The notes beneath the pieces were generated by a model that saw only the letters and a program-made list of their open reading frames with translations, had not been told where the DNA came from and searched no databases. Source: a virus. From it: DNA of 50,098 nt. The stretch is taken from positions 1-50,098 of IMG/VR virus record IMGVR_UViG_3300044756_000004; one strand, 5' to 3'. Position numbers and translations under genes: made by a program. Of the stretch, positions 39,697-48,218 are shown piece by piece (the first letter of the stretch is position 1; the number at the start of each line of letters is the position of its first letter).

Positions 39697-41555
39697 TATT
39701 GTGTTCCTAGTGTTCCTGTGGGAGTCGATCCCATCGGTGGGTTACGTGTAAGGCCAAGGCCGGGGTTTGCTCCCTTAGCCGACCCATCAAGATCGAAGTC
39801 CTCACCTACACCTGTAGCTGTGCCCATCTGTTGGTGGAGTTTCTCTTGAAGAACCTGCACTTGAGCCTGAGCATCCGCCTGTTCAGCCAATGCGATGTAC
39901 GGTGTCACGACTTCATAGTCTGAAAGATCAAAGGTCTGTTCGAGTATCTTAGCAAGCTTCACTCCTGAGAAGTGCGGCTGGACCGTCTGCCAAAGCCCCG
40001 ACCCTGTAAGAGCCGTAAGATTCTGGACAAGCTCAGCTTGTTCGGCGAAATGTCTGGCAGCGATAGGTTTGATTCTTCCAACGCCCGTAATATCTTCGAC
40101 GGTAAGCGTTTCGAAAGTAGCAACTTTGAACTCATCGTCAAACACCTTGATGGTTGTCGAGCCTGACAGGTTTCTTCGGGCTAATTCCAACATTGCGTTA
40201 AGAATGGGCTCGATGATCTGTTCTTCGAATTGATTAATTTTATTCTGGAAGATACGGGCTGAGGCATTCTCTAACCGCTGTACTTCGTATTTAGTTTTCT
40301 CACCGGGAGACCGGAAACCCATAGCTTCGCCGGGAGCGCCCGCCATCTTTTCCATAGTCTCAGCAAGCATAGCCATCTTGGACTCAGCTTGCATAATCTG
40401 TACGTCAGGCTGAACGAGTTCTACGTCACCTTCGTCCGAGACGAATATCTTTTCACCCGGCTGCCATGTGAAGTCTTCGACGAAGCCTTTGATCTTTTGT
40501 ACTGGGTAGGCCGTGAGGTCCCAGATGTCCGCAGCCATATTTTCCAAATGATCAAGACGGTACTGCATACCAACAAGGTTATCGAGGGGACCCATCCCCC
40601 AAAGATTATCTTGTCGCTTCCTCCATGGGACGTGGTAAATAGGAGGTTGGCCAAAAAAACTAGGGTTAGGTTTGTTACCAATAAGCTTATGTCGGTCCAC
40701 GACAGTGATGACTCGATTCTTTTCAAACGTGTCAGTGTAGTGGTCATACCAATCCCCATAGTAAGTTAATACTTCGCAATAATCCGATTGAAGATAAGAG
40801 CGGAAGGAACTAAATCCATCCATGGCATAAAGACGATCCCGTTGAGACCAATCACCTTCGAAGGTTCTCGCATGATATCTAACTTTCTTAAGATAATTAT
40901 AAAGTTCTTCGTACTCTGCACGATTCTCATCGTTAGACATCCGGTCTAACATCGACTTAAGTTCACCCATAGAGATTATAGAACGAACGAACTTAGGAGA
41001 AGAACTGAAGTCTTCTGCTGTAGGATTCATCACCATATCTAGAGGATTAATACGACGTACCGAAGGACCGATGTAACCCGCTTGTGTACCGAAGGATTGT
41101 TCGACTCGGTAATCCTGCCACTCTACAGTGGCAAAACAGTTCCCGAAATCAATGTAATCCAGAATGATCTTATCAATCTCATGTTTAAAGCTAGGCTGCT
41201 CAATAGCCCAAGACATATAATTGACAATAGAATCACGTTTCTCAGATGAGTTTGAGTCTCTTTCATTTGCCTCCCAGATTAACCACTTGCGTTTAGGGAA
41301 CAATGTAGCAGTATAATTACTGTAGAGATTATCCCTAATTTGACAAAGCTTGGGGATTGTGGTACGGTTCTTCCAAGGATTTGCTGAGTTAGTCGTCTGG
41401 CTTGTATCGGTAGCATAAACATAACGACGTATCTCCTCTTTATCATTCTTCCAGACATTACGGAGTGTATCCCACTCAACGTACTTTTCAGTCAGACGGG
41501 TAGCAAGCAGATCGGGACTAAGAATGTTTTCTAGTTCAAGGACCTTCCCGGTCAT
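39696..41555 (-). CDS. Portal protein, 619 aa
   Basis: Dodecameric DNA gate and connector. N-terminal helical stem and wing contain YSNYTATLFPKRKWLIWE, then DFGNCFATVEWQDYRVEQ and RRINPLDMVMNPTAEDFSSS, all typical podophage portal segments. Central part has PPIYHVPWRKRQDNLWGMGP and a YRLDHLENMAADIWD helix. The C-terminal region (from about 530) is a Gln-rich barrel helix and a Gly/Pro tail. Lies 89 nt after terminase with a 30-aa gene in between. Confidence 0.88.
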   Translation of the reverse strand: MTGKVLELENILSPDLLATRLTEKYVEWDTLRNVWKNDKEEIRRYVYATDTSQTTNSANPWKNRTTIPKLCQIRDNLYSNYTATLFPKRKWLIWEANERDSNSSEKRDSIVNYMSWAIEQPSFKHEIDKIILDYIDFGNCFATVEWQDYRVEQSFGTQAGYIGPSVRRINPLDMVMNPTAEDFSSSPKFVRSIISMGELKSMLDRMSNDENRAEYEELYNYLKKVRYHARTFEGDWSQRDRLYAMDGFSSFRSYLQSDYCEVLTYYGDWYDHYTDTFEKNRVITVVDRHKLIGNKPNPSFFGQPPIYHVPWRKRQDNLWGMGPLDNLVGMQYRLDHLENMAADIWDLTAYPVQKIKGFVEDFTWQPGEKIFVSDEGDVELVQPDVQIMQAESKMAMLAETMEKMAGAPGEAMGFRSPGEKTKYEVQRLENASARIFQNKINQFEEQIIEPILNAMLELARRNLSGSTTIKVFDDEFKVATFETLTVEDITGVGRIKPIAARHFAEQAELVQNLTALTGSGLWQTVQPHFSGVKLAKILEQTFDLSDYEVVTPYIALAEQADAQAQVQVLQEKLHQQMGTATGVGEDFDLDGSAKGANPGLGLTRNPPMGSTPTGTLGTQ

Positions 41556-41647
41556 TAGTGATACCCAATTCCGAATAGAACATCTTTAAATGCGTAAGCA
41601 GCAACAGCTATTAAGATTAATACTATAATCGGTATAATTAATCTCAT
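41555..41647 (-). CDS. 30-aa membrane micro-protein between terminase and portal
   Basis: ATG overlaps the terminase stop (ATGA) and its TAA overlaps the portal ATG (TAATG), so it fills the gap exactly and is very probably translated. Residues 2-19 are hydrophobic (LIIPIIVLILIAVAAYAF) and the rest is a short polar tail. Single-pass membrane peptide; function unknown. Confidence 0.7.
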   Translation of the reverse strand: MRLIIPIIVLILIAVAAYAFKDVLFGIGYH

Positions 41648-43209
41648 ATTGTTCCGCCAAATCGTTGGTTGTATTGCATAGGTTGGTCTGTGTTCTTTTT
41701 AATAGAAAATAAATTCATAGGCGGAACTGCAAAGTCTATTGCAGACGCCAGTGCGTCTTTGACGTCATCATGTGCTGGATTAACAAATACTAGCTCTTCT
41801 TCAAGAACCTGAGTATTACCACCTTGGTAATGCCAAATTTGATGGTTAGCATATCGAGGTTCGAGGATGCTCATGATACGTTCCTCTTTAGAACCCTGCC
41901 ATCGGGAAGGACGATATTCGTCTACCGATAGCGATAGCCCGTGAGGACGTATATAGTTATCTTTAAGGTCTTTAACAATAACTTGCTGTGCGACTGATAC
42001 TTCGCAGCGTATCTTTCTAAATCCCCATTTCTCATATAGTTTGAGAATGTGCTGGAAATAATCAGATATCTTATCTGTCTTAAAACGGTCAATCTCAAGG
42101 ATATAGTAATTGTTTAACCCGTCTACGCCCAACACAATGATTGATGTGAAGTCGGATTTCTGCCCAGTTGAATACGCGAAATCAACGGCCGCAACCACAT
42201 TAAGTCGTTCTCGTTTAAAGAACCAGTTGTAGTCTCGGCGGGCGAGGTAATTCTGATCATAGTATTGGAATAAATCCCGTTGGATAGGGGAAGAATCAAT
42301 ATCGTGTGGGTCGTTGTAATATTGGGCTCTGAAGTGTACTTTGTTAAGGTATTGGGATCGTTTTGTATCGAGAACCTCTTGATTAAACCCGTACCACTTC
42401 CCGTCTGTACTCTGACTGCGGGGCCATATATATTCCCCCGTACCATCGCCCACAGTCTCGACGGGATATTCTTTAATGTCGAATAGTTGATTTTCATCTG
42501 ACCTTACTTTGTTTCCGTATGTGTCGTATGTTTCCCGCTCCATCGACGACAACGAAGAATACAAATCCAATGGGTGGTATCTAGTACCAACAACCATTTC
42601 CATAGCATCTACAGTTTCAATCGAAGCCAATAGACCGTATTGGTCCCTAACCTTCTCACGACCTTCTTCAGTGTAAGCATTGTTAGACACGACAACATCG
42701 TCCATAACAGCGATATCGCAATGCATACCGACAATATTCGAAGTAAGACCCGCTGTGAAAATACTGGGGTCACGTATATAATCTGCCTTCCTTTGAGGGT
42801 GATCTACCGAGATTTCTCGTTCAGTCCACTTCTCACGCTTAGCCTCTTCCTTCTCCACCATCTCAGGCCAATGGATACGATAGTTGTCTGAAGTGAGAAT
42901 GTCCTTCATAAACTTCAGCTGCTTAGTAGCAAGATTACTAGTAGAAGAAATATAAAGGATACGGAGACTTGGATTGCGAGTAAGCATCCAAGTACACCAT
43001 AGTGCGATAAGCGCGCTTTTCATGTGATCGCGAGGCAGAAGAAGTAACATATGTTTCTTAGCATTGCTGCTAGTCCACCATGAAATTACTTCCCTGTGGA
43101 TATTACCAAGCATTCGTTTAGGCTGAACAAGATTGATGTAAGACTCGAAGCTATTTAAAGCTTGTAGTTTACGTTTATCTCGTGCTGTCTGTAAATCTGA
43201 TTTCTTCAT
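41644..43209 (-). CDS. Terminase large subunit, 521 aa
   Basis: DNA-packaging motor and nuclease. The ATPase part has a deviant Walker A LLPRDHMKS (58-65), seen in podophage terminases, and Walker B IAVMDD (166-171). The RNase H-like nuclease part begins AAVDFAYS (D343), with later acidic positions in FVNPAHDDVKDALA (about 485). No small terminase was recognised nearby. 4-nt overlaps on both sides. Confidence 0.92.
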   Translation of the reverse strand: MKKSDLQTARDKRKLQALNSFESYINLVQPKRMLGNIHREVISWWTSSNAKKHMLLLLPRDHMKSALIALWCTWMLTRNPSLRILYISSTSNLATKQLKFMKDILTSDNYRIHWPEMVEKEEAKREKWTEREISVDHPQRKADYIRDPSIFTAGLTSNIVGMHCDIAVMDDVVVSNNAYTEEGREKVRDQYGLLASIETVDAMEMVVGTRYHPLDLYSSLSSMERETYDTYGNKVRSDENQLFDIKEYPVETVGDGTGEYIWPRSQSTDGKWYGFNQEVLDTKRSQYLNKVHFRAQYYNDPHDIDSSPIQRDLFQYYDQNYLARRDYNWFFKRERLNVVAAVDFAYSTGQKSDFTSIIVLGVDGLNNYYILEIDRFKTDKISDYFQHILKLYEKWGFRKIRCEVSVAQQVIVKDLKDNYIRPHGLSLSVDEYRPSRWQGSKEERIMSILEPRYANHQIWHYQGGNTQVLEEELVFVNPAHDDVKDALASAIDFAVPPMNLFSIKKNTDQPMQYNQRFGGTI

Positions 43210-44813
43210 TTAATTCGGGTAGTAAAGTATTTACCTTTAATCTGATCATGGAGGTAACCTCCAGAAGATTTCGCGTTTACTAGACTTTTGACCTTATTTT
43301 CATCGACGTTGGAATAATGATAGACTTTATCGTTTTGGAACTTAACAATAAGTTCGTTAGAGTTTCTGTTATGAACTACTTCTGCTAGATTGCTAGAATC
43401 AAGTTTAATAACATTAGGTTTAAGTCCACCTTCTAACTTATGCCATCTTCCAGCGAAGACAAAAGGTTCTTCAGGCGCTGGTACGATTATATCGTACGAT
43501 ATTCCTGATTGAAGAGCAGCTAAGTAAGACGGGTGTAATACATAACCGAAGTCTGAGAACCCTGTGAATACGACTACCGAGGGAACGAAAGCCGGTTGGA
43601 GAACTTCAAACTGCACCGAAGCATCTAGCTGCGGTGATCTCTTAAACTGTGGTTGTTCAAATGTCGTGAAGACATATGGTTGAACAACTTGGACTATTAC
43701 AGGTAGATTGACAAAAGATTGGTCAACCTGCAATACCTGCTTCGATTGCGGCTGCGCAAACGGAGAGAAGATATATTTTATGTCGGACGCCACAAAAGGG
43801 GCGTTCGTAAAACCTTCTCGATAAACCTTTACTATCTGTGGCTGGCTGAACTGTGTGAATACATAGTTCTGAACTACAGGCAATATAGGACTATTTAAGA
43901 AGTCCTGCTGGATAATTCCAGATTTCTTTGGCACTCCAAAGTCAGAGAAACCAGAGAAATTAACTGTAGTAACTACAGGAGTCAGGAAGGCAGGAGTGAC
44001 TAAGAAATCAGGTTGGATTAATCCAGCCTTCTTAGGCATTCCGAAGTCTGAGAAGACGAAAGGTTGGGTTACAACCTGAACAACTGGTAGATTAACGAAA
44101 GAATAGTCTTGTTGTAAGACTCTCTTCGTTAATGGTTGATCAAATCTTCCAAAGACTGTACTTTGAACAACTGTCGTAAGTGAAGTGCTTACGTTGCCTT
44201 CTTTGACAATTTTAGCAACTTGTGGCTGACTAAACGAAGAGAAGACAGTAGTCAGTACTGGAGGTACTGAGACAAATCCTGTAAACCCTTGTTGCAGATT
44301 CTTCTTAGTTTGAACTAAGTCGAAGTCTGAAAAGTCTCCCCCAGCAACTACTGTAGTTGCAACCACTATGGGTTGAAGTTGAGTAGTTAAGTCTGTCTGA
44401 GGTCTGACCTTAGTAAAAGAAGGTTCAGAGAATCTAGTGAATACCAACGGACCCGGCGTTGCCGCATCAGGTCGAAGTATTCTGAAGTTTACATCAGTAT
44501 TACTTTTAGCCTTAATAGGCTGAGGCTGACTAAACCCTGTAAATACTGGAGTTACTGCAACTACTTGAGCTACAGGTTGAGTTACGAACCCTTGATTGTG
44601 AGTTACCTGCTTCTTAGCAGAAGGTTGACTAAATGACGTAAATACTGATGTAGGTAATACAACAGGAACCGCCACAAAGCTTTGTGTTACCTGTAGTGCA
44701 GTATTTCTATTTCGATTGCTGCTATCCCATCTGCTAAAGGGTAAAGTAGGAGGAAGAGGTCCTATCTGGCCAAGAGCAAATTGACCTATTGCATCAAAGC
44801 CGAGAAGAGCCAT
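43206..44813 (-). CDS. Repeat protein with C-terminal KTSC-like domain, 535 aa
   Basis: Residues about 35-440 consist of roughly 12 degenerate units of 30-37 residues, each with an F-x-x-F-S/D-x-P-x-x-K core (VFTSFSQPSAKK; VFSDFGMPKK; YVFTQFSQPQIVK). The last 68 residues fit a KTSC domain: VIKLDSSNLAEVVHNRNSNE, KVYHYSNVDENKV and the KSSGGYLHDQIKGKY end. It lies directly upstream of terminase in the late operon. Repeats could bind a symmetric virion surface, with KTSC as a ligand/RNA-binding tail; both are inferences. Confidence 0.75.
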   Translation of the reverse strand: MALLGFDAIGQFALGQIGPLPPTLPFSRWDSSNRNRNTALQVTQSFVAVPVVLPTSVFTSFSQPSAKKQVTHNQGFVTQPVAQVVAVTPVFTGFSQPQPIKAKSNTDVNFRILRPDAATPGPLVFTRFSEPSFTKVRPQTDLTTQLQPIVVATTVVAGGDFSDFDLVQTKKNLQQGFTGFVSVPPVLTTVFSSFSQPQVAKIVKEGNVSTSLTTVVQSTVFGRFDQPLTKRVLQQDYSFVNLPVVQVVTQPFVFSDFGMPKKAGLIQPDFLVTPAFLTPVVTTVNFSGFSDFGVPKKSGIIQQDFLNSPILPVVQNYVFTQFSQPQIVKVYREGFTNAPFVASDIKYIFSPFAQPQSKQVLQVDQSFVNLPVIVQVVQPYVFTTFEQPQFKRSPQLDASVQFEVLQPAFVPSVVVFTGFSDFGYVLHPSYLAALQSGISYDIIVPAPEEPFVFAGRWHKLEGGLKPNVIKLDSSNLAEVVHNRNSNELIVKFQNDKVYHYSNVDENKVKSLVNAKSSGGYLHDQIKGKYFTTRIK

Positions 44814-44824
44814 TTTAACTCATA

Positions 44825-45865
44825 TTAATAAGCGGCGTATCGAATGACACCCAACATAGTTTGGTTACGTGGTCTAGTTTCTGGAGCTGTTCTTGGTGTT
44901 CCGTTAGAACCATCTGTCGTTGGATTCCCGACCGTAATAGCGACATCCTTATTCAAGAAAGCATTAACTGTAGGAGCGTTACTTGTGCCGAATCCAGCGT
45001 TAGTACTATTTACAGAGTTAAGGCCAGTGTTGCTGTGTATATGACCTTGGAAAGCATCAGTCTGTAAAGTTCCAAAACTTCTAAGAAAGTCAAAGCCAGA
45101 AGAGTTATCTGCACTACGTACAAAACTTCCACGCAAATCAGGAAGAGTAAAGGTAGTTGAACCGTTTCCTATTGCAGTGCCTTCCCAAGGAGCATTAATA
45201 GCAGTATGAACACCAGAACCTGCAGAACTAGTATTGATCGCGGTCCCTCCGGGGGAAGTAGCTAATCTAAATTTATCTGTGCCATCTACAGCATTACTAA
45301 CCACGTAATATTTAGTACCTGTAGATAAACCAGTAGGAAGAGTGCCTGTAGTAGTAAGTAAAATAGGATCGCTATCTCTTAATTGATTTCCAGTCCAAGT
45401 GACTACAGCTGGAGAAGCATTAGTGATAGTTACTGCACTTGAAACAACTAATACAGCGTATAGTGCTGCATATGTCGTTCTAGAGACTTGAGACCCGTCG
45501 CAAGATAGAAAAAACGCAGGAACTCTATTATAGGCAATAAACTTAATTTCACCTATATTGACAAGACTTGCGAAATCTTCTGCTCTGGGTGTTATATATA
45601 CTTGAGCTTGACCCGTTAAACTTATAGGATTATTGCTATTAGTAGACACAGTAACAGAACGCGTAAGAGTAGTACCAGAAGATGTATAAACTCCTGTACC
45701 CGTCTCGCTGTTAGCCCCATCGAAGATACCGTAAGAAACAGTATCACCATCGACAACACCAGCAGATGAAAACGCCAAAAACCCTACAACTGGAGTTCCT
45801 AAAGTAATTGTCCCAGTTCCTGTAGTTGTCGTATTAACCCGAGCTAAGTTATATAGCTTAGACAT
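44825..45865 (-). CDS. Tail-collar-domain virion protein, 346 aa
   Basis: Residues about 100-250 contain a phage tail collar pattern: IGEIKFIAYNRVPAFFLSCD, SRTTYAALYAVL, and TTFTLPDLRGSFVRSAD, then HIHSNTG and an R-P-R-N-Q-T-M end. The middle has a beta insertion (GTKYYVVSNAVDGTDKF). The N-terminus (MSKLYNLARVNTTTTG) is a plausible virion anchor. Probably a third receptor-interacting or collar fibre. Confidence 0.85.
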   Translation of the reverse strand: MSKLYNLARVNTTTTGTGTITLGTPVVGFLAFSSAGVVDGDTVSYGIFDGANSETGTGVYTSSGTTLTRSVTVSTNSNNPISLTGQAQVYITPRAEDFASLVNIGEIKFIAYNRVPAFFLSCDGSQVSRTTYAALYAVLVVSSAVTITNASPAVVTWTGNQLRDSDPILLTTTGTLPTGLSTGTKYYVVSNAVDGTDKFRLATSPGGTAINTSSAGSGVHTAINAPWEGTAIGNGSTTFTLPDLRGSFVRSADNSSGFDFLRSFGTLQTDAFQGHIHSNTGLNSVNSTNAGFGTSNAPTVNAFLNKDVAITVGNPTTDGSNGTPRTAPETRPRNQTMLGVIRYAAY

Positions 45866-46128
45866 TAAATTACTCTGAGACGCTCACGCGCCTCCATTCT
45901 TTTCATTTTCTCTTCGAAGGGATCGCATCCCTTGCCTACACAATTCTCACAGATGAAGGATGGGCGGTGTTTATCTCCACAGAGATGACAAATACCACCC
46001 ATGTCTTCAGCCCGCATCATAGGTCTGACTACCTTTACACGATTACAGTGGGCACAGGTGAACGTATCCCGCTCACCCGTTCCCGGATCAGGCCCTGTAA
46101 TGATAGTATATCCTTGCGCTTGGCGCAT
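45865..46128 (-). CDS. 87-aa zinc-ribbon protein
   Basis: Three CxxC pairs (C25/C28, C47/C50, C60/C63) and C68 support two zinc sites. Basic C-terminal helix (EEKMKRMEARERL). Located in the virion-gene operon; structural or assembly role unclear. TAATG junction with the collar gene. Confidence 0.7.
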   Translation of the reverse strand: MRQAQGYTIITGPDPGTGERDTFTCAHCNRVKVVRPMMRAEDMGGICHLCGDKHRPSFICENCVGKGCDPFEEKMKRMEARERLRVI

Positions 46129-46131
46129 GGA

Positions 46132-46611
46132 TTACTCTACGAAGAAGAAAGTCGCGACGCCAGTCGAAGTGTAAGTAGGAGAATAAGCACGACAACCAAC
46201 ACCAGTGACGGTAGTGGCAGGAACAATCATTGCTGATTTCTCGTCACGTGCAATCCAACGCTGAGAGTTACGTTGGTTAAGTGCTACAGCCATCAAAGAG
46301 ACGCCCATAGTGGGCTCTACAGTATGGTTGGCAGTACCAACAAGACCAGCAGCAGTATCAGCCAAATCCATCGGAGATGGAGTTACAGCAGTACCAGTAC
46401 CAACTGTGGTGTTACGAATGAACTCCCACGTGATAGCACAATCAGTCGCGTTAGGAGCGCCATCTGCACCCACTTCCCATTCATAAATCCAACCACGCTT
46501 CAGCGTAGCCGCACCAGTGAGAGCAGTGAGATTAAGTAGAGTCTTACCGGGAGAAGCAGCGAGATTCTGCTGCGTACCGGCCTGTTTGTTATTAATAGAA
46601 TAGAGAGCCAT
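46132..46611 (-). CDS. Beta-rich virion protein, 159 aa
   Basis: Ala/Thr/Gly-rich with GWIYEWEVGADGAPNATDCA and a VEPTMGVSLMAVALNQRNSQ segment. I recall similar sequences from phage structural proteins (decoration or tail). GC-rich codons suggest strong expression. No family name assigned. Confidence 0.65.
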   Translation of the reverse strand: MALYSINNKQAGTQQNLAASPGKTLLNLTALTGAATLKRGWIYEWEVGADGAPNATDCAITWEFIRNTTVGTGTAVTPSPMDLADTAAGLVGTANHTVEPTMGVSLMAVALNQRNSQRWIARDEKSAMIVPATTVTGVGCRAYSPTYTSTGVATFFFVE

Positions 46612-46620
46612 TTTTACCTT

Positions 46621-46917
46621 TTATGGGAAGACGCCAGCGACGGTTGTTACGTGCTGTCCGCCATTAGTGTAGGGGGAGACAGAACAATTAAGACTACCAT
46701 CAGGTGCCCTAATTGGGTTTGGAATACCTCCTACAGGAGCAGGAGAATTAGTTATATAGATTGCACCACAAGGGTGAGTAGAACCAACGTAACTACCACC
46801 GGGAGCTACGATAGCATTTTGAGCACCGTCTACACTTATAGAACCAGTATAGGCTGCTCCACTGACGATGGCGATATTAATAGAACCATCTGCAGCGTGT
46901 AATCCAGTATATGCCAC
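46621..46917 (-). CDS. 98-aa repetitive virion protein
   Basis: Contains four A/V-D/P-G-S/A-x-N-x-x-I/V units (ADGSINIAI, VDGAQNAIV, APDGSLNCSV), a small beta-repeat pattern known in phage structural genes. Probably a decoration or fibre-base protein. Single-base overlap with the upstream gene. Confidence 0.65.
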   Translation of the reverse strand: MAYTGLHAADGSINIAIVSGAAYTGSISVDGAQNAIVAPGGSYVGSTHPCGAIYITNSPAPVGGIPNPIRAPDGSLNCSVSPYTNGGQHVTTVAGVFP

Positions 46918-47273
46918 TAGTCTTGTTCTTCTTTATAGAGTTTCTTTACTTTTTTAGAAACTGGAGTTAATTGAGAATCGTCAGTATTGACGTAAATTCC
47001 TTTGATAGCTGCGTTACGAACGCGCATATTCCAAAGGTCATCTCTGATATTTGTGACTCTAGAATCGAGACCAGAGAACCTTATATCGTCATGTCTTTCG
47101 TGGTATTCGAGTTTCTCAAGAATAGTTTGTTCAACACTTTTAATTTGCTGAAATACGAAGTTTTTAATCCCTGAGAATTGGTTAGACAGCCACCAAGCTA
47201 ACCCCCATACAGTGCCTCCTACGAAGACACCTACAGACAACCCTACTAAAATCACATCAGGTATCTTGTCCAT
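46917..47273 (-). CDS. 118-aa membrane-anchored coiled-coil protein
   Basis: Hydrophobic segment at residues 8-29, then a coiled coil (about 38-60: FVFQQIKSVEQTILEKLEYH) and a basic C-terminus. Topology resembles an inner-membrane spanin or a phage membrane protein of the DUF2730 sort. No outer-membrane partner lipoprotein was found, so the spanin idea is weak. Confidence 0.6.
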   Translation of the reverse strand: MDKIPDVILVGLSVGVFVGGTVWGLAWWLSNQFSGIKNFVFQQIKSVEQTILEKLEYHERHDDIRFSGLDSRVTNIRDDLWNMRVRNAAIKGIYVNTDDSQLTPVSKKVKKLYKEEQD

Positions 47274-47276
47274 TTG

Positions 47277-47483
47277 TCACCGAAGGTCTAGGTTGCCCAT
47301 CGCCTTAATGTCAGCACGACGCTCTTCTAGAGTTTCGTCCCCTGAAAGAATGCGAAGATCACCTCTTTCCTTAGCATACAACATATCTTTAGTAATATGT
47401 TCTATGGAATATTGTTTCTTTGGAGGAAGTGAGACATCATCGATGATGATATCTTTGTCAGTCATGTTAGTAATTACATACAT
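47277..47483 (-). CDS. 68-aa hypothetical protein
   Basis: Strand-rich N-terminus (MYVITNMTDKDIIIDDVSLP) then a helix with MLYAKERGDLRILSG. The shape fits small phage proteins that set virion surface residues, but no function can be given. ATG overlaps the stop of the upstream gene. Confidence 0.6.
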   Translation of the reverse strand: MYVITNMTDKDIIIDDVSLPPKKQYSIEHITKDMLYAKERGDLRILSGDETLEERRADIKAMGNLDLR

Positions 47484-47731
47484 TAGATCAACGATTTGTT
47501 GGGCATAAGAAGAGGGTTCTTGAACTTCGCGGTAGCCGCTTCTGAATCAAGGATGAGCTTCAATGCCTGTTGGGTTATAATACCATTCAGGACTAACAGC
47601 CCCTTGAGGTCTAGTTGTTCTAGACTCTCTTGGAGCTGATTAGTCTTTTTAGAAAGATCAGGGACGTTATTTATAGCCTTTAACCTTCTTGTCTTTCTTT
47701 TTGTCTTTCTTGGAACCTTCTTTGATTCCAA
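47483..47731 (-). CDS. Hypothetical protein, up to 82 aa (start uncertain)
   Basis: The frame opens at TTG 47731, which overlaps the preceding 37-aa gene by 65 nt; no ATG is available. Residues 22-75 (NVPDLSKKTNQLQESLEQLD, then LVLNGIITQQALKLILDSEA) look like a genuine helical domain. The basic N-terminus may be out-of-frame shadow, or the product of frameshifting from the Lys-rich gene. Confidence 0.5.
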   Translation of the reverse strand: MESKKVPRKTKRKTRRLKAINNVPDLSKKTNQLQESLEQLDLKGLLVLNGIITQQALKLILDSEAATAKFKNPLLMPNKSLI

Positions 47732-47780
47732 GTTTCTTATCTCTGGCCATATCGGCCTTTTTAGCGACAGACATAGCCAT
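47667..47780 (-). CDS. 37-aa Lys-rich peptide
   Basis: ATG 2 nt after the preceding stop (second ATG at 47774). Eighteen of 37 residues are Lys/Arg (DKKLGIKEGSKKDKKKDKK). Likely an RNA/DNA or capsid-interior binder; small Lys-rich genes are common in late phage operons. Confidence 0.5.
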   Translation of the reverse strand: MAMSVAKKADMARDKKLGIKEGSKKDKKKDKKVKGYK

Positions 47781-47784
47781 ACGA

Positions 47785-47997
47785 TTACACCACGGGGGTG
47801 GTGTTAGCGGTAACAGCGTCCTGAAGCTTCTGGGTATTCGCTGTGATATCAGCAATAACCTTATCGAGAGCAGCCGGATCGTTAGCAGCCTGAGCATCCT
47901 TAAGCTGTTGGACAATACCGTTCAAAAGAACGATGATTGAGTCTTCTACAGTCGATTGAGCAGCGACTGCAGCATTGATGTCTTGGATTGTAGCCAT
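47785..47997 (-). CDS. 70-aa coiled-coil protein
   Basis: Start set to ATG 47997, where the helical sequence begins (MATIQDINAAVAAQSTVEDS); the longer frame upstream is basic and unlikely. A single amphipathic Ala/Gln-rich helix with LLNGIVQQLKDAQAANDPAA. I recall near-identical small coiled-coil proteins in many phage late operons; role unknown. Confidence 0.7.
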   Translation of the reverse strand: MATIQDINAAVAAQSTVEDSIIVLLNGIVQQLKDAQAANDPAALDKVIADITANTQKLQDAVTANTTPVV

Positions 47998-48077
47998 GAG
48001 TAGATTTACCTTGATATTAAGTTCGTGGAGGAGATATAGTTGTAACCAGTTACGGTCACGATAGTGACGATGCCGGT

Positions 48078-48218
48078 TCATTCAGGCATCAGGGACCAAG
48101 CAATGGAGATCGCCGATAGTGGGACAACCAAGCCGGGTTGAACGAATAGACAGACTACTGCGGCTATACCGGAGCAGACTGCGATTGCGAGTTTAATGAA
48201 ATGGAAGACTTGATTCAT
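48078..48218 (-). CDS. 46-aa two-segment hydrophobic protein
   Basis: ATGA overlap with the first gene of the operon. Two hydrophobic stretches (residues 7-27 and 30-44) separated by Gln-Pro-Gly make a membrane hairpin. Could be a small holin-like or virion membrane protein. Followed by 80 nt without a gene. Confidence 0.55.
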   Translation of the reverse strand: MNQVFHFIKLAIAVCSGIAAVVCLFVQPGLVVPLSAISIAWSLMPE

